This document shows positions 52,755 through 63,586 of a DNA stretch of 64,000 bases, in pieces; the stretch's first letter is position 1, and every line of letters begins with the position of its first letter. The notes below the pieces were generated by a model that was given only the letters and a program-made list of their open reading frames with translations, was not told the DNA's origin and ran no database searches. The stretch is taken from NCBI GenBank assembly GCA_024734495.1, contig JALMQS010000841.1, positions 5,448,465 through 5,512,464 of the forward strand. The letters run 5' to 3'. This DNA comes from Forficula auricularia. Taxonomy: Eukaryota > Arthropoda > Insecta > Dermaptera > Forficulidae. A program made the position numbers and the translations under genes.

Positions 52755-53568
52755 AAAATAAATAAAACCGACTTCAAAAAACTTAAATACAACAAATAAA
52801 ATAATAAAACTCAAAAATAAAATAAAATCCACTAAAAGGTATTAAATAATTATCTTATTTAGTTACAACTAAACGACGAAATATTAACATAAAATTACTT
52901 TTTGAAGTCGGTGCCAAACAAACTATACCTATAAGAGAGCGTACCCGCTAAACGTACTAAGTATAAAATGTATGTTTGGCACCGACTTCAAAAGTAATTT
53001 CATGTTAATATTTCGTCATTTAGTTTTAACTAAATAAGATAATTATTTAATACCTTTTAGTGTATTTTATTTGATTTTTGAGTTTTATTATTTTATTTGT
53101 TGCATTTAAGTTTTTTGAAGTCGGTTTTATTTTTTTATAAAAATTATTTTTCTTTTTCTTTTTAGTGATTTTATTAATAGTGGTTATAAGATTTTTTTAT
53201 AAAAGATTTTATTTATCATAATTTCGATTATTTTCTTATAAAAATTGGAGATTTACGTTATTTCGTCGTTGATCATATCATCAGAACTTGACCAAATTAA
53301 TATGACACCATCCCTAAGATACCCCATTTCCAATTAAAAAAGAATCATCGAAATCGGTTTATAAACAAAGAAGTTAAGCATATGCAAACCTAACAAAAAA
53401 GGTTTAATAACTATAAAAAAAATGGGACCAATCGGAAGGTAGACTGAACCCAATGCAAATTTTTTTTCAAAATCGGTTCACAATTGGCGGACATATGTGG
53501 TAACAAAGACACAAAAAAAAAATTCAGTCGAATAGAGAACCTCCTCCTTTTTTCAAGTCGGTTAAAAA
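52755..53568 (-). mobile_element. AACCGACTTC foldback element, copy 2
   Basis: Reverse orientation of 23284-24122: foldback half first (ATAAAACCGACTTCAAAAAA), then GAATCATCGAAATCGG, ending CTTTTTTCAAGTCGGTT. Confidence 0.8.
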
Positions 53569-54325
53569 AGTGTCTTCTGCTGGAATTATAAAAGTTTACC
53601 GGTAAACCGATATACAATCCCTAGTCGACTAATCCTTTTCCAAGTTATTACTTTATTGTTGTTTCTTGTTTCCTATAGCTTTCCCCTTTAATTTTTCATC
53701 TTGTCTTTACTTTTATCTAAATATTCTGAACATGTAATGTTAAATAAAAAATGGATTTCATATGCCAATATTGGAAAGGGACATTTTGAGAACAAATACA
53801 AAATGAGAAGAGAGGAATGATAAAATAAAAAATGATAAAAAAAACGAAAATCAGTTCAATTCATAATCCAAACAGCTCAAATGGTGGGATGACATTTCAA
53901 AAGAATGTGCAAGTGTCGAATATGATAAAAAACAAATTATCATTGTATTATGTTTCATATGTAAATTTTAATATTAGTTAAATCTTTCGAAAAAAGGACA
54001 TGTTTTTTAATAATCATAAAATGTTCATTTAGTTACATTCCAATTTAGGCCGCCTCAGGCCATACAAGTAGTATACCTATGCAACAAGTAATAATAGAAT
54101 GTATATTATTGGTAATAAAAAATCACAACTACATACCTGAAAACGACTATAAGTATTGTAGTTAAATTATATATAAATCCTCCCATCGATCATAAATAAT
54201 ACATATTTTTATCAATTATCATTTATTTATATTTAATTGGATTATATTATATTTAATTCTAGTAGAGGCAAAACTTTATTAAATATAAATTTACAAAGTA
54301 TTTGAAAAAAAAATTGTTCATTATT
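53569..54325. other. AT-rich DNA, nothing recognised
   Basis: Begins with a short GTGTCTTCTGCTGGAATTAT fragment (the border of the CTATAGTC hammerhead repeats). Otherwise nothing is seen. Confidence 0.4.
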
Positions 54326-55032
54326 TTTAACCGACTTCAAAAGTGGAGGAGGTTCTCTATTCGACTGAATTTTTTTTTGTGTGTCTATGTTACCTCATAT
54401 CTCCGCCAATTGTGAACCGATTTTGAAAAAAAAATTTGCATTAGGTTCAGTCTAGCTTCCGATTGGTCCGATTTTTTTTTATTGGTATTAGACCTTTTTT
54501 GTTAGGTTTGTTCAGGCCTAACTTCTTTGTTTATGAACCGATTTCGATGATTCTTTTTTATTGGAAAGGGGGTATCTTAGGCATGGTGCCATATTAATTT
54601 GCTCAAGTTTTGATGATATGATCACTATTAATAACATCACTAAAAAGAGAAAAATAAAAATAATTTTTAAGAAAAAAATAAAACCGACTTCAAAAAATTA
54701 AATGCAACAAATAAAATACACTAAAAGGTATAAAATAATTATTATCTTATTTACTTACAACTAAACGACGAAATATTAACATGAAATTACTTTTTGATGT
54801 CGGTACCAAACAAACTATACCTATAAGCGAGCGTATCCGCCAAACGTACTAACGTAACGTATCCGTCGAGTGCGATTCATAAAAGGTATATGTTTGGCAC
54901 CGACTTCAAAAAGTAATTTCATGTTAATATTTCGTCGTTTAGTTGTAACTAAATAAGATAATAATTATTTTATACCTTTTAGTGTATTTTATTTGTTGCA
55001 TTTAATTTTTTGAAGTCGGTTTTATTTTTTCC
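54326..55032 (+). mobile_element. AACCGACTTC foldback element, copy 3
   Basis: Starts AACCGACTTCAAAAGTGGAG and ends in the same inverted half (TTTTTGAAGTCGGTTTTATT). Shorter than copy 1. Confidence 0.8.
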
Positions 55033-55194
55033 TTAAAAATTATTTTTATCAATAACTAATTTTTCAATAAATAAACTGCAACGGATCGTTGCTAAACTTT
55101 ATCTAAAGTCATTTGAAATATTAATATGTTTATTGCTTTATTATTAAACAGATATCAATTGCTATTTGCAGTCCATGTTGACTTAAATTCAAAA

Positions 55195-55550
55195 AAAGTC
55201 TAATACTCGTGGAATAACCATTCTACATTGGATTTTAAACATTTCGATTATTATTGGTAACAATTGCTGAAGACATGGAGGAATCGAGTTAAAATAAAAA
55301 ATAGCCATCGATTCTCATCTTTTACTTGAGAAATAACAATTTTACATTGGATTTTTGACGTTTCGGTTATTATTGGTAAGCATTGCTGAAGGCATGGAGG
55401 AATTGGCTTAAAATCAAAAGTAAAGATCGGTTCTTATCTAATACTAGAACCTTATTGCAATCCATTTTTGATGTTATGACCATTAATTGGCAACCTCTAC
55501 TGAAAGCGTGGAAGAATTGACTTAAAATCAAAAAGACTAAATTCATTTAT
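55195..55550. repeat. Three diverged tandem units of about 118 bp
   Basis: Each unit carries CATTGGATTTT..., ATTATTGGTAA, TTGCTGAAG.CATGGAGGAAT and TTAAAAT.AAAA. The last unit is the most diverged. Confidence 0.7.
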
Positions 55551-56149
55551 GGTAAACAACTCAAACTCTGTATGTACGTCCCCTAAGGAGTTTTAGGAGG
55601 GTAGTTAATTGATAAAAATTTTAAATTTAAATTTTGTTTATTTTTATTTAAATTATTTTTTAAGTGATATAATACAGAGGTAAGTGAAAGCATTGTTCTT
55701 CGTACAATAATCTACTAAAGTACTATCGGATGATTTATGTAAGATTAATTATTAACATTTGTAATCTTTTTTTATATATAAATTCTTTGGGGGGGGGGGT
55801 TCTGGCCCCTTTCAACCCTCTCGACCAAAGGCCGAATACAAAATAAGTAGATGGTTAGATAAGACATAGGATTTATTATCTAGATTTGAAATTTAAAGGT
55901 ATTTTTTGAAAATATTGAAACATCCCCCCCTCCATACCTCCCCTCCATCTAATTGCAATATAAGGAGAGGAATCAAGGCAGACTAGCCATTTGTGCTCGG
56001 ACTTTCTGACTGAATAGATCTTTGGAAATTGTTGTTTACGAGGGAATAGTGAAATATTTACTGCCCTTATTAAATATAATCAACCCCTTACATTATTTAA
56101 CCGCGCTTTGAATAAAATTAAGTGAATTTTTCATTAATTATCCTTAAGG
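55551..56149. other. Downstream DNA with homopolymer runs
   Basis: A run of ten or more G at 55789 and C-rich CATCCCCCCCTCCATACCTC at 55921. No gene. Confidence 0.5.
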
Positions 56150-56714
56150 AACTTTTTCACTCTTTATCCAATTTGGACCAAATTTTAGTTTTAGCTATTT
56201 TAAGGCTAGATTTTTTTTTACCCTACCCCCTCCCCACATTTTGGGTGGTTAGATTTTGCATTTTTTTTGTATTCTGGGGGCCCACGGATTTTGTATACAA
56301 AATTTGGTTGTGTTTGGTCAAATGGCCTAGATTTTTAATTTTTAACCCCCCCCCTCCCCGCCTTAATTTGGTGTCTATATGCACCAAAATTTAATCAGCT
56401 CTTAATCTCAATGCACCGAAACTACAAGTGAAATTTGGTTTTGATATTCATACTACTTTTTGAGCTAGCTCGTCCACAAAAATTTGGTAACGGACTAACA
56501 GACATTTTGACAAAACAATTATTATCTCGAAAAATATAATTTTTTCGATGTTCACTTATTAGAGTTTTTTCGTAGACCGAAATGCCATGGTTTTGATGAA
56601 TTTTTTTTAATCAACATAGTTTCAGCCGTTTTTGAGATATTTCGAAAAAATGATTCAAAAAAACTTTTTCCATGCACGATTACAATACTTGACCATACCC
56701 TGTTTGGTAAAGTA
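56150..56714 (-). mobile_element. ACTTTACCATAC-ended repeat, copy F
   Basis: Right end GACCATACCCTGTTTGGTAA is intact. The left end is diverged. It contains the GAGCTAGCTCGTCCACAAAA core and one G/C-run unit. Confidence 0.68.
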
Positions 56715-57483
56715 AAAATTTATGGAATATATAATTAATATTTCTTATTTACCATTTGCTATTACATTTTTTTATATATTTTGTTCTTGATGTTCTATTT
56801 CTTCTATAGAGCGAGTTTATATACAAATACATAAACTCATCTTTCACAAGTTCAAGTAAATTGTCAGATGAGATTTTATCTAGGTCCATTTCTTGTTCGA
56901 CAGTTATTATCTGAGTCCATGACATCGCGTTATTATTCATGCATCATTGTCTTTTCTTCTCTGTTACTAAGTCTATAGTTTTTACCAACCAAGCATTCCA
57001 CTTGTTTTTATTAGACTTCCATATTATACTCTGACCTAAATACTTTTGTCTTTCATACTAATTTTGATCTCTGTATTTATTGTACCTCTAGAAGTTTGTT
57101 TTGATCTACTTAATTATTTGCAATTTTGTCAAACTGAAAACTATCTAAATGTATTGTCCATAATATCAAAGATCTAATCATTTCTGAAGAGAACAGTGTT
57201 GGTTCTAGGTGAAACAAAAATTAAACACGATTGAAATTGATTTAAGGTAGTTCTTTCACAAATGCAAAAATTCAAGAAGTTTTGAAATTTGGAATATAAG
57301 TCATTAAAAGCATAATACACATACTGTTAAAATTTGAAGACGATTAACCACACCAAACATGAAATAATTGCAATTAAAAATGACATTTTTAACATAGGGT
57401 AGATTGAGAAAGGGTGGGGATATAATCATTATTTTATTTTTTTTCATTAAAGGACTTTCACCATCTTGATGAAAAACTAATAT
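56715..57483. other. AT-rich DNA, nothing recognised
   Basis: 57190-57240 has a GTTGGTTCTAGGTGAAAC lead without a recognisable ribozyme beside it. No gene. Confidence 0.4.
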
Positions 57484-57780
57484 TTGTTAGAATAATATAT
57501 TCGGAGTAACTTAAAAAAAAAATTGAAATTATTTACCACGTAGTTTCGATAAAAAACCAAAAAAATCCTATTTGGGCTATTATTTTTAGAGGAGGGGATA
57601 TAAGCACAATGGCTTGGAAACGACCCGGCTAGTATGTGTGTATCTATATAGAGATTTCGTAGTGTGAGTGGACAATCAGGTTAAAAAATACCCTAAAATT
57701 TTAGTTCCTTTTATATTTATAGAGTGGTTACGAGGGTAAAATTTTTTGTGTGGATTGTCTCGAAAGAACCTCCTTAATAT
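57484..57780 (-). repeat. Right copy of the 290-bp inverted repeat pair
   Basis: Inverse of 52147-52440, ending GATTGTCTCGAAAGAACCTC then CTTAA-like sequence. Its end resembles the 48604 element (GGAGGTTC after TTAA). Confidence 0.7.
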
Positions 57781-57892
57781 AAAAATTTCAAAATTTCATA
57801 TAAAAATTAATTTTATTAGAGAATTAATCAATCAAATTTTTAAAACAATAGCTTAATTTGTTTTTAAATTTATAACAAAAAACCTATCTTAA

Positions 57893-58144
57893 CAATTGGA
57901 TGTTGATGAAGGCAGTCCGAGGTGGTTGTAAAAAATAAGACTATAACGGTTTGATTATTTTACATTTATTCGATAACCGACGTTTCGGAGATTTACTCTC
58001 TCCTTCTTCAGGGTAACGAAAAGTCAATGAAAGTATATCAACTTATAATTACTTCCTGTCTCCTTTGACAATGCCAAGAAAACATTATAAAATTTCATCT
58101 CGATAGAAAAAAGCAATGGACTGCCTTCATCAACATCCAATTGC
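57893..58144. mobile_element. Short TIR element with one hammerhead
   Basis: AATTGGATGTTGATGAAGGC at the left and its exact inverse at the right (about 58117-58141), 25-bp ends. The ribozyme is on the minus strand. The ends are a variant of the GTGGATATTGATGAGGCAGT ends at 17260 and 30764. Confidence 0.75.
57972..58018 (-). ncRNA. Minimal hammerhead motif (minus)
   Basis: Minus from 58011: CUGAAGA, extra A, stem II GGAGA-GAGUAAA-UCUCC, GAAACGUC. The inner stem II pair is A-U where 17525 has G-C, a compensated change. Stem I starts ACC/GGU. Complete core. Confidence 0.72.
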
Positions 58145-58221
58145 ATATTTATACCAATCCGTCTCCTAAAGAAAAACGCTATCAACCTATCTTAACTTTG
58201 ATAGATCTTCGGGTAAAATTT

Positions 58222-59049
58222 TCTTTACAGGGTATGGTCAAGTATCGTAATCGTGCATGAAAAAATTGGTTTTTTTCCTTATTTTTTTTGAAATATCTAA
58301 AAAACGGCTCAAACTATTTTGAATAAAAAATTGAGCGAAACCATGGCATTTCGCTCTACAAAAAAACTTTAATAAGTGAACATCGAAGAAAAATTATATT
58401 CTTCGAGATAATAATTGTTTTGTCAAAATGTCTGTTGAGTCAGATTAGTTAGTCTGTGCGTTAGCAAATTTTTGTGGACGAGCTAGCTCAAAAACTAGTG
58501 TGAATATCGAAACCAAATTTCACACGTAGTTTTGATCGATTAAGATTAAGAAGCTGATTAGATTTTGAGTGCATATCGACCCGGAAGGGTGGAAGGGGGT
58601 TAAAATTAGAATTTCTAGGCAGTTTGAGCAAACTCAACCAAATTTTATATACATAATCAGTGGGACCCAGAAGTCTAAAAATGCAAAAACTAACCGTCCA
58701 GCGGGGGCGTCAAAAAATGAAAATCCAGGCTCTTGTACCAAACTCAAACAAATTTTGCCTATGCATAATCGGTGGGCACACAGTAATCTAAAAATGCAAA
58801 AACTAACGGCCCTAAATGGGAGGAGATATAGAGGTCAAACTAAACTCAACCATTTTGTATACATAATCAGAGGGACTAAAGTCTAAAAATTCAAAAACTA
58901 ACCCCCCAAAATTGGGGGGAGGGGGGAATCAAAAAATTAAAATATAGGTTCTTGTACCAAACTCAACCAAATTTTGTATACATAATCATTGGGACCTCGG
59001 GTTGTATGGTAAAGTCAAGTGGATGGCCACATCAGAACACGTCAGCTTA
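58222..59049 (+). mobile_element. ACTTTACCATAC-ended repeat, copy G
   Basis: CTTTACAGGGTATGGTCAAG at the left, GTAAAGTCAAGTGGATGGCC at the right. Four internal units of about 100-115 bp with AACTCAACCAAATTTTGTAT. Confidence 0.75.
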
Positions 59050-59611
59050 TTTTAAATGGCATAGTTTCAGGCTTGTCGATTGAGGCTTTAGTGAATGGAA
59101 AATAATGATGATGATGATCCGGGAAAATGTTTCTGAGTGGATTATCCATCATGAAGAAATTATATAATACATTACAGTTTTCTAATTATGAATGAGTCTT
59201 AGGAGCTGATAATATAAACAATAAAGATAAACTGAAAAAAATCATGATGATGGACGAGTATGAAGTATGAGTGGCTTGTTCTTTAGTCTTAAAAGTATTT
59301 TTTTCACTTGTCCTCCGAATCTTTTTGTTATATTTCTTAGAAATATCGATATTCTATCCCTATTTAATTGGTCTCTTTTTTCCTTATCATTTCTTTTTTA
59401 TACTTCTTTTGTTACTAGGAGCACTCATAGTTTCGTCAAGTCCTTATATCAAAAGTTCTTAGCTTCACCACTTTGTTGTGTTGAGAAGACATTTTTATAT
59501 TATTCTCAATCTCACAATTATAGAGAAATTATAAAAGCAACTTCCTCAAACGTACCCAATAACTAGTAACAGGAATAGTAAGGAATTGAATAAAATTAAA
59601 AACACAGAGTT
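59050..59611. other. Downstream DNA, nothing recognised
   Basis: Two overlapping open frames at 59267-59566 are hydrophobic and AT-biased, with no recognised family. Short (GAT)n at 59106. Confidence 0.4.
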
Positions 59612-59619
59612 TTTTTTAA

Positions 59620-59667
59620 ATGCGCCAGACGTCTTGTTAGTTTATTCTGACTTCCTCAGTGGCCCAT
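59620..59667 (-). ncRNA. Hammerhead motif, decayed (minus)
   Basis: Minus from 59659: CUGAGGA, extra A, GUCAG-AAUAAA-CUAAC, then AAGACGUC instead of GAAACGUC. Stem I AUGGGCCA/UGGCGCAU pairs seven of eight. The core is broken, the cleavage GUC is kept. Confidence 0.5.
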
Positions 59668-60037
59668 TTTATCACTCTGTCAAAAAACAATTTCACTATA
59701 AGACAAAACATCATTAATCTTTCTTTAACATATTCTTGGCTCAAATTAATCAACAATATTGGAAGCAACTTTTCTTTAACAATTAAACAAAAAATTTCTC
59801 GTCGTTTTATTCAGAGATGTGCAAGTTGTCTTAAAGGGGCGTCATTTTGATATTTAATTTTTACTTTTTTAATTTACACATGTTATCTCTGAATAAAAAC
59901 GAGGAAAATACATTTTTTAATTGTCAAAGAAAAGTGGCTTCCAAGATTGTTGATTAATTTGAGACAAGAATATGATAAAGAAAAATTAATGATGTTTTGT
60001 CTTATAGTGAAATTGTTTTTTCACAAAGAGTAATAAA

Positions 60038-60085
60038 ATGGGCCACTGAGGAAGTCAGAATAAACTGACGAAACGACTGGTCCAT
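60038..60085 (+). ncRNA. Hammerhead motif, GGGCCA subfamily (plus)
   Basis: CUGAGGA at 60046, extra A, stem II GUCAG-AAUAAA-CUGAC (five perfect pairs), GAAACGAC (U16.1 changed to A). Stem I AUGGGCCA/UGGUCCAU, eight pairs. Together the two copies define an intact consensus. Confidence 0.6.
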
Positions 60086-60409
60086 CTATGTTTTAAATTT
60101 TATCAAATTCCTACTATTCCTGTTACTAATTTACTATGGATACGAATGATGCAGCAGTACCCAATAACGTTAATTATTTTAACATAAAAGTAAAGATGTT
60201 CTATGTAATTTTTGTAGGGCTCTTGACTGCAAATGAATATTATCCAGTATTTTCCATTACAGCAAACTGAAAAATTCCACACCATTTAAAATCTCACTCT
60301 TCTTGAGAATGAATCACATAAAGATATTATTACCTGCAACCTCTTACGATTGCATTAGTAAACACTAAATTGAACACGTTAGAATTGTACTTAACCATAA
60401 AAAATATTA

Positions 60410-60590
60410 TAAATTGAAGGAGACAATAAAAGAGTGTGTCTTCTGCTGGAATTATACATTTTTAATTTATTTATAACGAAACTATAGTCTCGTTATAAAT
60501 AAATTAAACATTTATAATTCCAGCAGAAGACACACTCTTTTATTGTCTCCTTCATTTTATAAAAATTCTGCTACTCTCGACAAAAAGAAA
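60410..60590. mobile_element. Palindrome built from hammerhead half-motifs
   Basis: AGACAATAAAAGAGTGTGTC ... TTATAACGA is inverted as TCGTTATAAATAAATT ... GACACACTCTTTTATTGTCT around AAACTATAGTC. Both arms keep the 3' stem I strand and stem III; CUGAUGA and stem II are missing. Confidence 0.7.
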
Positions 60591-62217
60591 CTTTCAATTT
60601 AAAAATATTATAAGTAGCATGTTCTTTCGTAGAGTCCCCATTTGCACTCTATGAATATATAAAATCGCTTTTAGTAGAGTGTTCTACCCTCTAATTATGC
60701 TTTGGTTTAACAATCTGAAAAAATTCTTAAAATTTTCCAATGAAAATTATTTAGATTATTGTATAAATAATTAATTTGTAGGATAGGTGAAAAATACTAA
60801 GTACATAATTACATCTGAACATTATTGTTTTCCAAATCTTTCATCCTTTGCAAATGAAAGTCACGTAGCCTCACAGGAGTTAAAACAAAACGACTTACAA
60901 AAAAATAAAATAAAAATTATCTAAACAGTAAACATGAAATAAAACTCTAAAATATGTAGACTTTAGTATTCTTCACAGGAATAGAACCAATTCTTTTAAC
61001 TTATTCATACACTGTAATACACTGTAATACATACCTATAGGAATATTCACATTTAAATTCAGCTTTCATTTCTCAGATCTTTTGAACAGATTCAGATTCA
61101 TTGTTAGATAAATCTCATTTATTCAATGACCGGCAATAGACCTCGTATTTTTAATTAAATCATCATTTTGCATTCACGCACATACTCCTTTAATCCGACT
61201 AAATAAAATTTGTTAAGATTTTATTTTAAATCTGAATATAAAAACGCATTTCTGTTGTTTTAGGAAATAAACTGCAACGGATCGTTGCTAAACTTTATCC
61301 AATGTACTATCTTATTCTAGGGTAAATTACTTTAAAATATAATTTTACAAAAAACTTTATATGACCTTTTTGGTGGTCCTCACGGTACTTAATTACAATA
61401 TTAAATTTAATCAAAATTGATTTAGTAATTTTCAAAATATTTAGAAAAAACTAAAAAAGTATTGAAATAAAATACTAATGTTTATGGGCCGATATGTACC
61501 AAAAACTAATCAGCGCTTCATTTTGTTAAAATAATGGTAGGTTTTCAATTTCATTTCAATCGGTTCAAATGTGTGGAAAAAATCGTGGACGAAAAAAAAC
61601 GATAACATACATCCATCCATTCCTGAAAAAATCGCACTTTTTGCCCTTTGGACGAGACCCCATGTAATTTTTAGCAAAACCGTCACGTGCTAAAATTCAA
61701 TCTAAATGAATACTACAATTTGTGACTTTAATTGAGACCATGGGTTCCATAGTCTTTACCTGAGGACCCTTTGAAGTCGCGCTTGCCGCGAAACCGATTA
61801 CAATACTTTACCCATGCCTCGCATTGGATAAAGTAAAAAACGATTTTATACAAAGAGAAGAAAAGGGACAAGATCAAGCCATGTAGAAAGAAAGAAAATA
61901 AATAAAAAAAAATCCACGGAAAGTATAACGTATTTTATTAGCTGTCTATAACGTTTTTTTATCTTCCTCGTTTGGCCTACTAAACTGATGACCAACCAGA
62001 TGGAGAGATGAAGACTGCTTTTGAATTTCTCTCAGCCAAGCCTGTCAACTCAACCATTCATTCCATGGACGGAGTAAACTTGTCAGATCACTCTTGAAAT
62101 CGAAATTCAACCTAGTTTGACTATTTGGCCTAAAAAATCAATCAACATGTCAATATTTAGAGTTAATTTTATTAGCTATATTTTATAAATAATTTGCAAA
62201 AATTTTATTATAAATAT
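60591..62217. other. Downstream AT-rich DNA with one distant repeat relative
   Basis: 61495-61835 minus is a distant relative of the ACTTTACCATAC repeats (CCGATATGTACCAAAAACTA, TTACAATACTTTACCCATGC, GGATAAAGTAAAA). The rest is unrecognised. Confidence 0.45.
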
Positions 62218-62330
62218 ATATATATTTGGGAAACTTGGGGGATATTTTTTTATCTATTTCGAACCATATAAGCCTTTGATGGGAAGATTCGAAGATATTC
62301 GAAAATACCCAAAATAAGGACCACCCTATG
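62218..62330. mobile_element. GGTGGTCC foldback, end fragment
   Basis: GAAACTTGGGGGATATTTTT to CCCAAAATAAGGACCACCCT, the right end of the family at 19483 and 39592. Confidence 0.75.
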
Positions 62331-62449
62331 GGAAATGAAAAATTTAAATAAATATTTATATAATTCATTTGATTGAATATAGATTCTACATAAAATGAAT
62401 ATACTCATCTTCTAGTCAGAAATATATATAATTTCTTGCTGAAATTACG

Positions 62450-62480
62450 TATTATTATTATTATTATTATTTATTATTTT
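62450..62480 (-). repeat. TAA-type microsatellite tail of the LINE
   Basis: (ATT)n on +, read as (AAT)n at the 3' end of the minus-strand element that starts upstream at 63586. 62481-62579 is its 3' UTR. Confidence 0.75.
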
Positions 62481-62579
62481 TTTCTAATGCAATCGAATGC
62501 AAGAAGGGGTGCGCCAGTAAAGATGCAGCTCCTATGGATCTCGAAAGACCCTTGCATTACCGAAGAGAAGGAAAGTTGA

Positions 62580-63586
62580 TTAAGTGAGAGGGTGTAGACG
62601 TAGGTGTCTATGCACCCCGGTTTTGAAGGTTTGAAGATTATAGGTGCTGGGAAAGATGGAGGCTGGGAGAGAGTTCCAGTTCCTTGAAGTCATGGGGATA
62701 TATGTATTGGCGAATGAAGTGGTCCGACACTTTTCCAGTTTGACCGCGAAAGAGTGTTGGGAGTCGGCAAAACGCGTGCTACGTGCAAAGCATGCTTTGG
62801 GAGGAATTATTGATTTTATCTCATCAGAGCACCTGCCGTGATAGTATCTATAGAAAAGGGAAAGGGCAGAGACATTTCTTCGATGAGCCAGCGAGTCGAG
62901 GGAGTCGGTGAGGGTAGAATCGTTAATTAGCCTGACGGCTCGTTTCTGAATTGCATCCAGGGTAGCAAGAGAATATTTTGAGGCTCCTCTCCATAGATGA
63001 GAGCCGTATTCGAGACAGGGGCGGATTTGGGCCTTGTAGATGGTGAGAAGTTGTGGGGGTTTGTAAAATCGCTTGGACCTGAATAAGAAGCCAATCTTCC
63101 TTGCTGCAGATTTCGCCACAGAGGAGATGTGTTCATTCCAAGACAGGTCAGATGTGACTGAGACGCCCAACATGGATAGGCTGTCACACATTTTTAGGGT
63201 ATTCGAATCGAAGTGAATATCAGGGAAATCTTTATTTTCGCGCCTAGAAATTAGACAACATTGAGTCTTGTTTGAATTAAAGTTAACTAAATTTTGAGAG
63301 CCCCATTTATTCAGTTTGTCTAGAGTCGAGAGTAATTGAGGAGGCAACATTGATTCGATTATTCGGGAGTGAGGGTTTGCTGTTTAGAGTGCTATCGTCG
63401 GCGTAACAATGAGTGGGGTTTGAGGTTTGATCGATAACGACGTTTATATAAATTAGGAAGAGTGTGGAGGAGATTACAGAGCCTTGGGGAACACCAGCGT
63501 TTGTGGAGAACGATTCAGATGATATTCCATCCACCATAACTTTTATACTTCGGTTTGTCTTATTGAAACTTATGAGGTAAATTAAC
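62580..63586 (-). pseudogene. 5'-truncated, frameshifted non-LTR reverse transcriptase
   Basis: From 63586 the minus frame reads IYLISFNKTNRSIKVMVDG, then AGVPQGSVISSTLFLIYIN and CYADDSTL, the palm motifs of a LINE reverse transcriptase with the YADD catalytic pair intact. A single-base shift near 63355-63365 moves to the frame that continues LLSTLDKLNKWGSQN, LGVSVTSDLSWNEHI, YKAQIRPCLEYGSHLW, LFYRYYHGRCS and RNWNSLPASIF to the stop at 62580. This second part is the thumb and C-terminal region of Jockey/CR1/I-group elements. The fingers, endonuclease and ORF1 are missing. A TAA-type tail favours an I-like group but does not prove it. Confidence 0.88.

Larger units (their letters stand above)
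59612..60092. mobile_element. Long foldback with opposed hammerheads at its ends
   Basis: Arms of about 200 bp (CAATTTCACTATAAGACAAA, CAAATTAATCAACAATATTG and inverses) meet near 59850. Each outer end carries a ribozyme motif of the GGGCCA stem I subfamily, pointing outward. Confidence 0.8.

Noticed and set aside
59267..59566. Short hydrophobic protein gene
   Set aside because: Two overlapping frames of the same T-rich stretch; no homology recognised, no promoter or splice context.
62644..62841. Plus-strand frame in the LINE
   Set aside because: Antisense of the conserved reverse-transcriptase frame.
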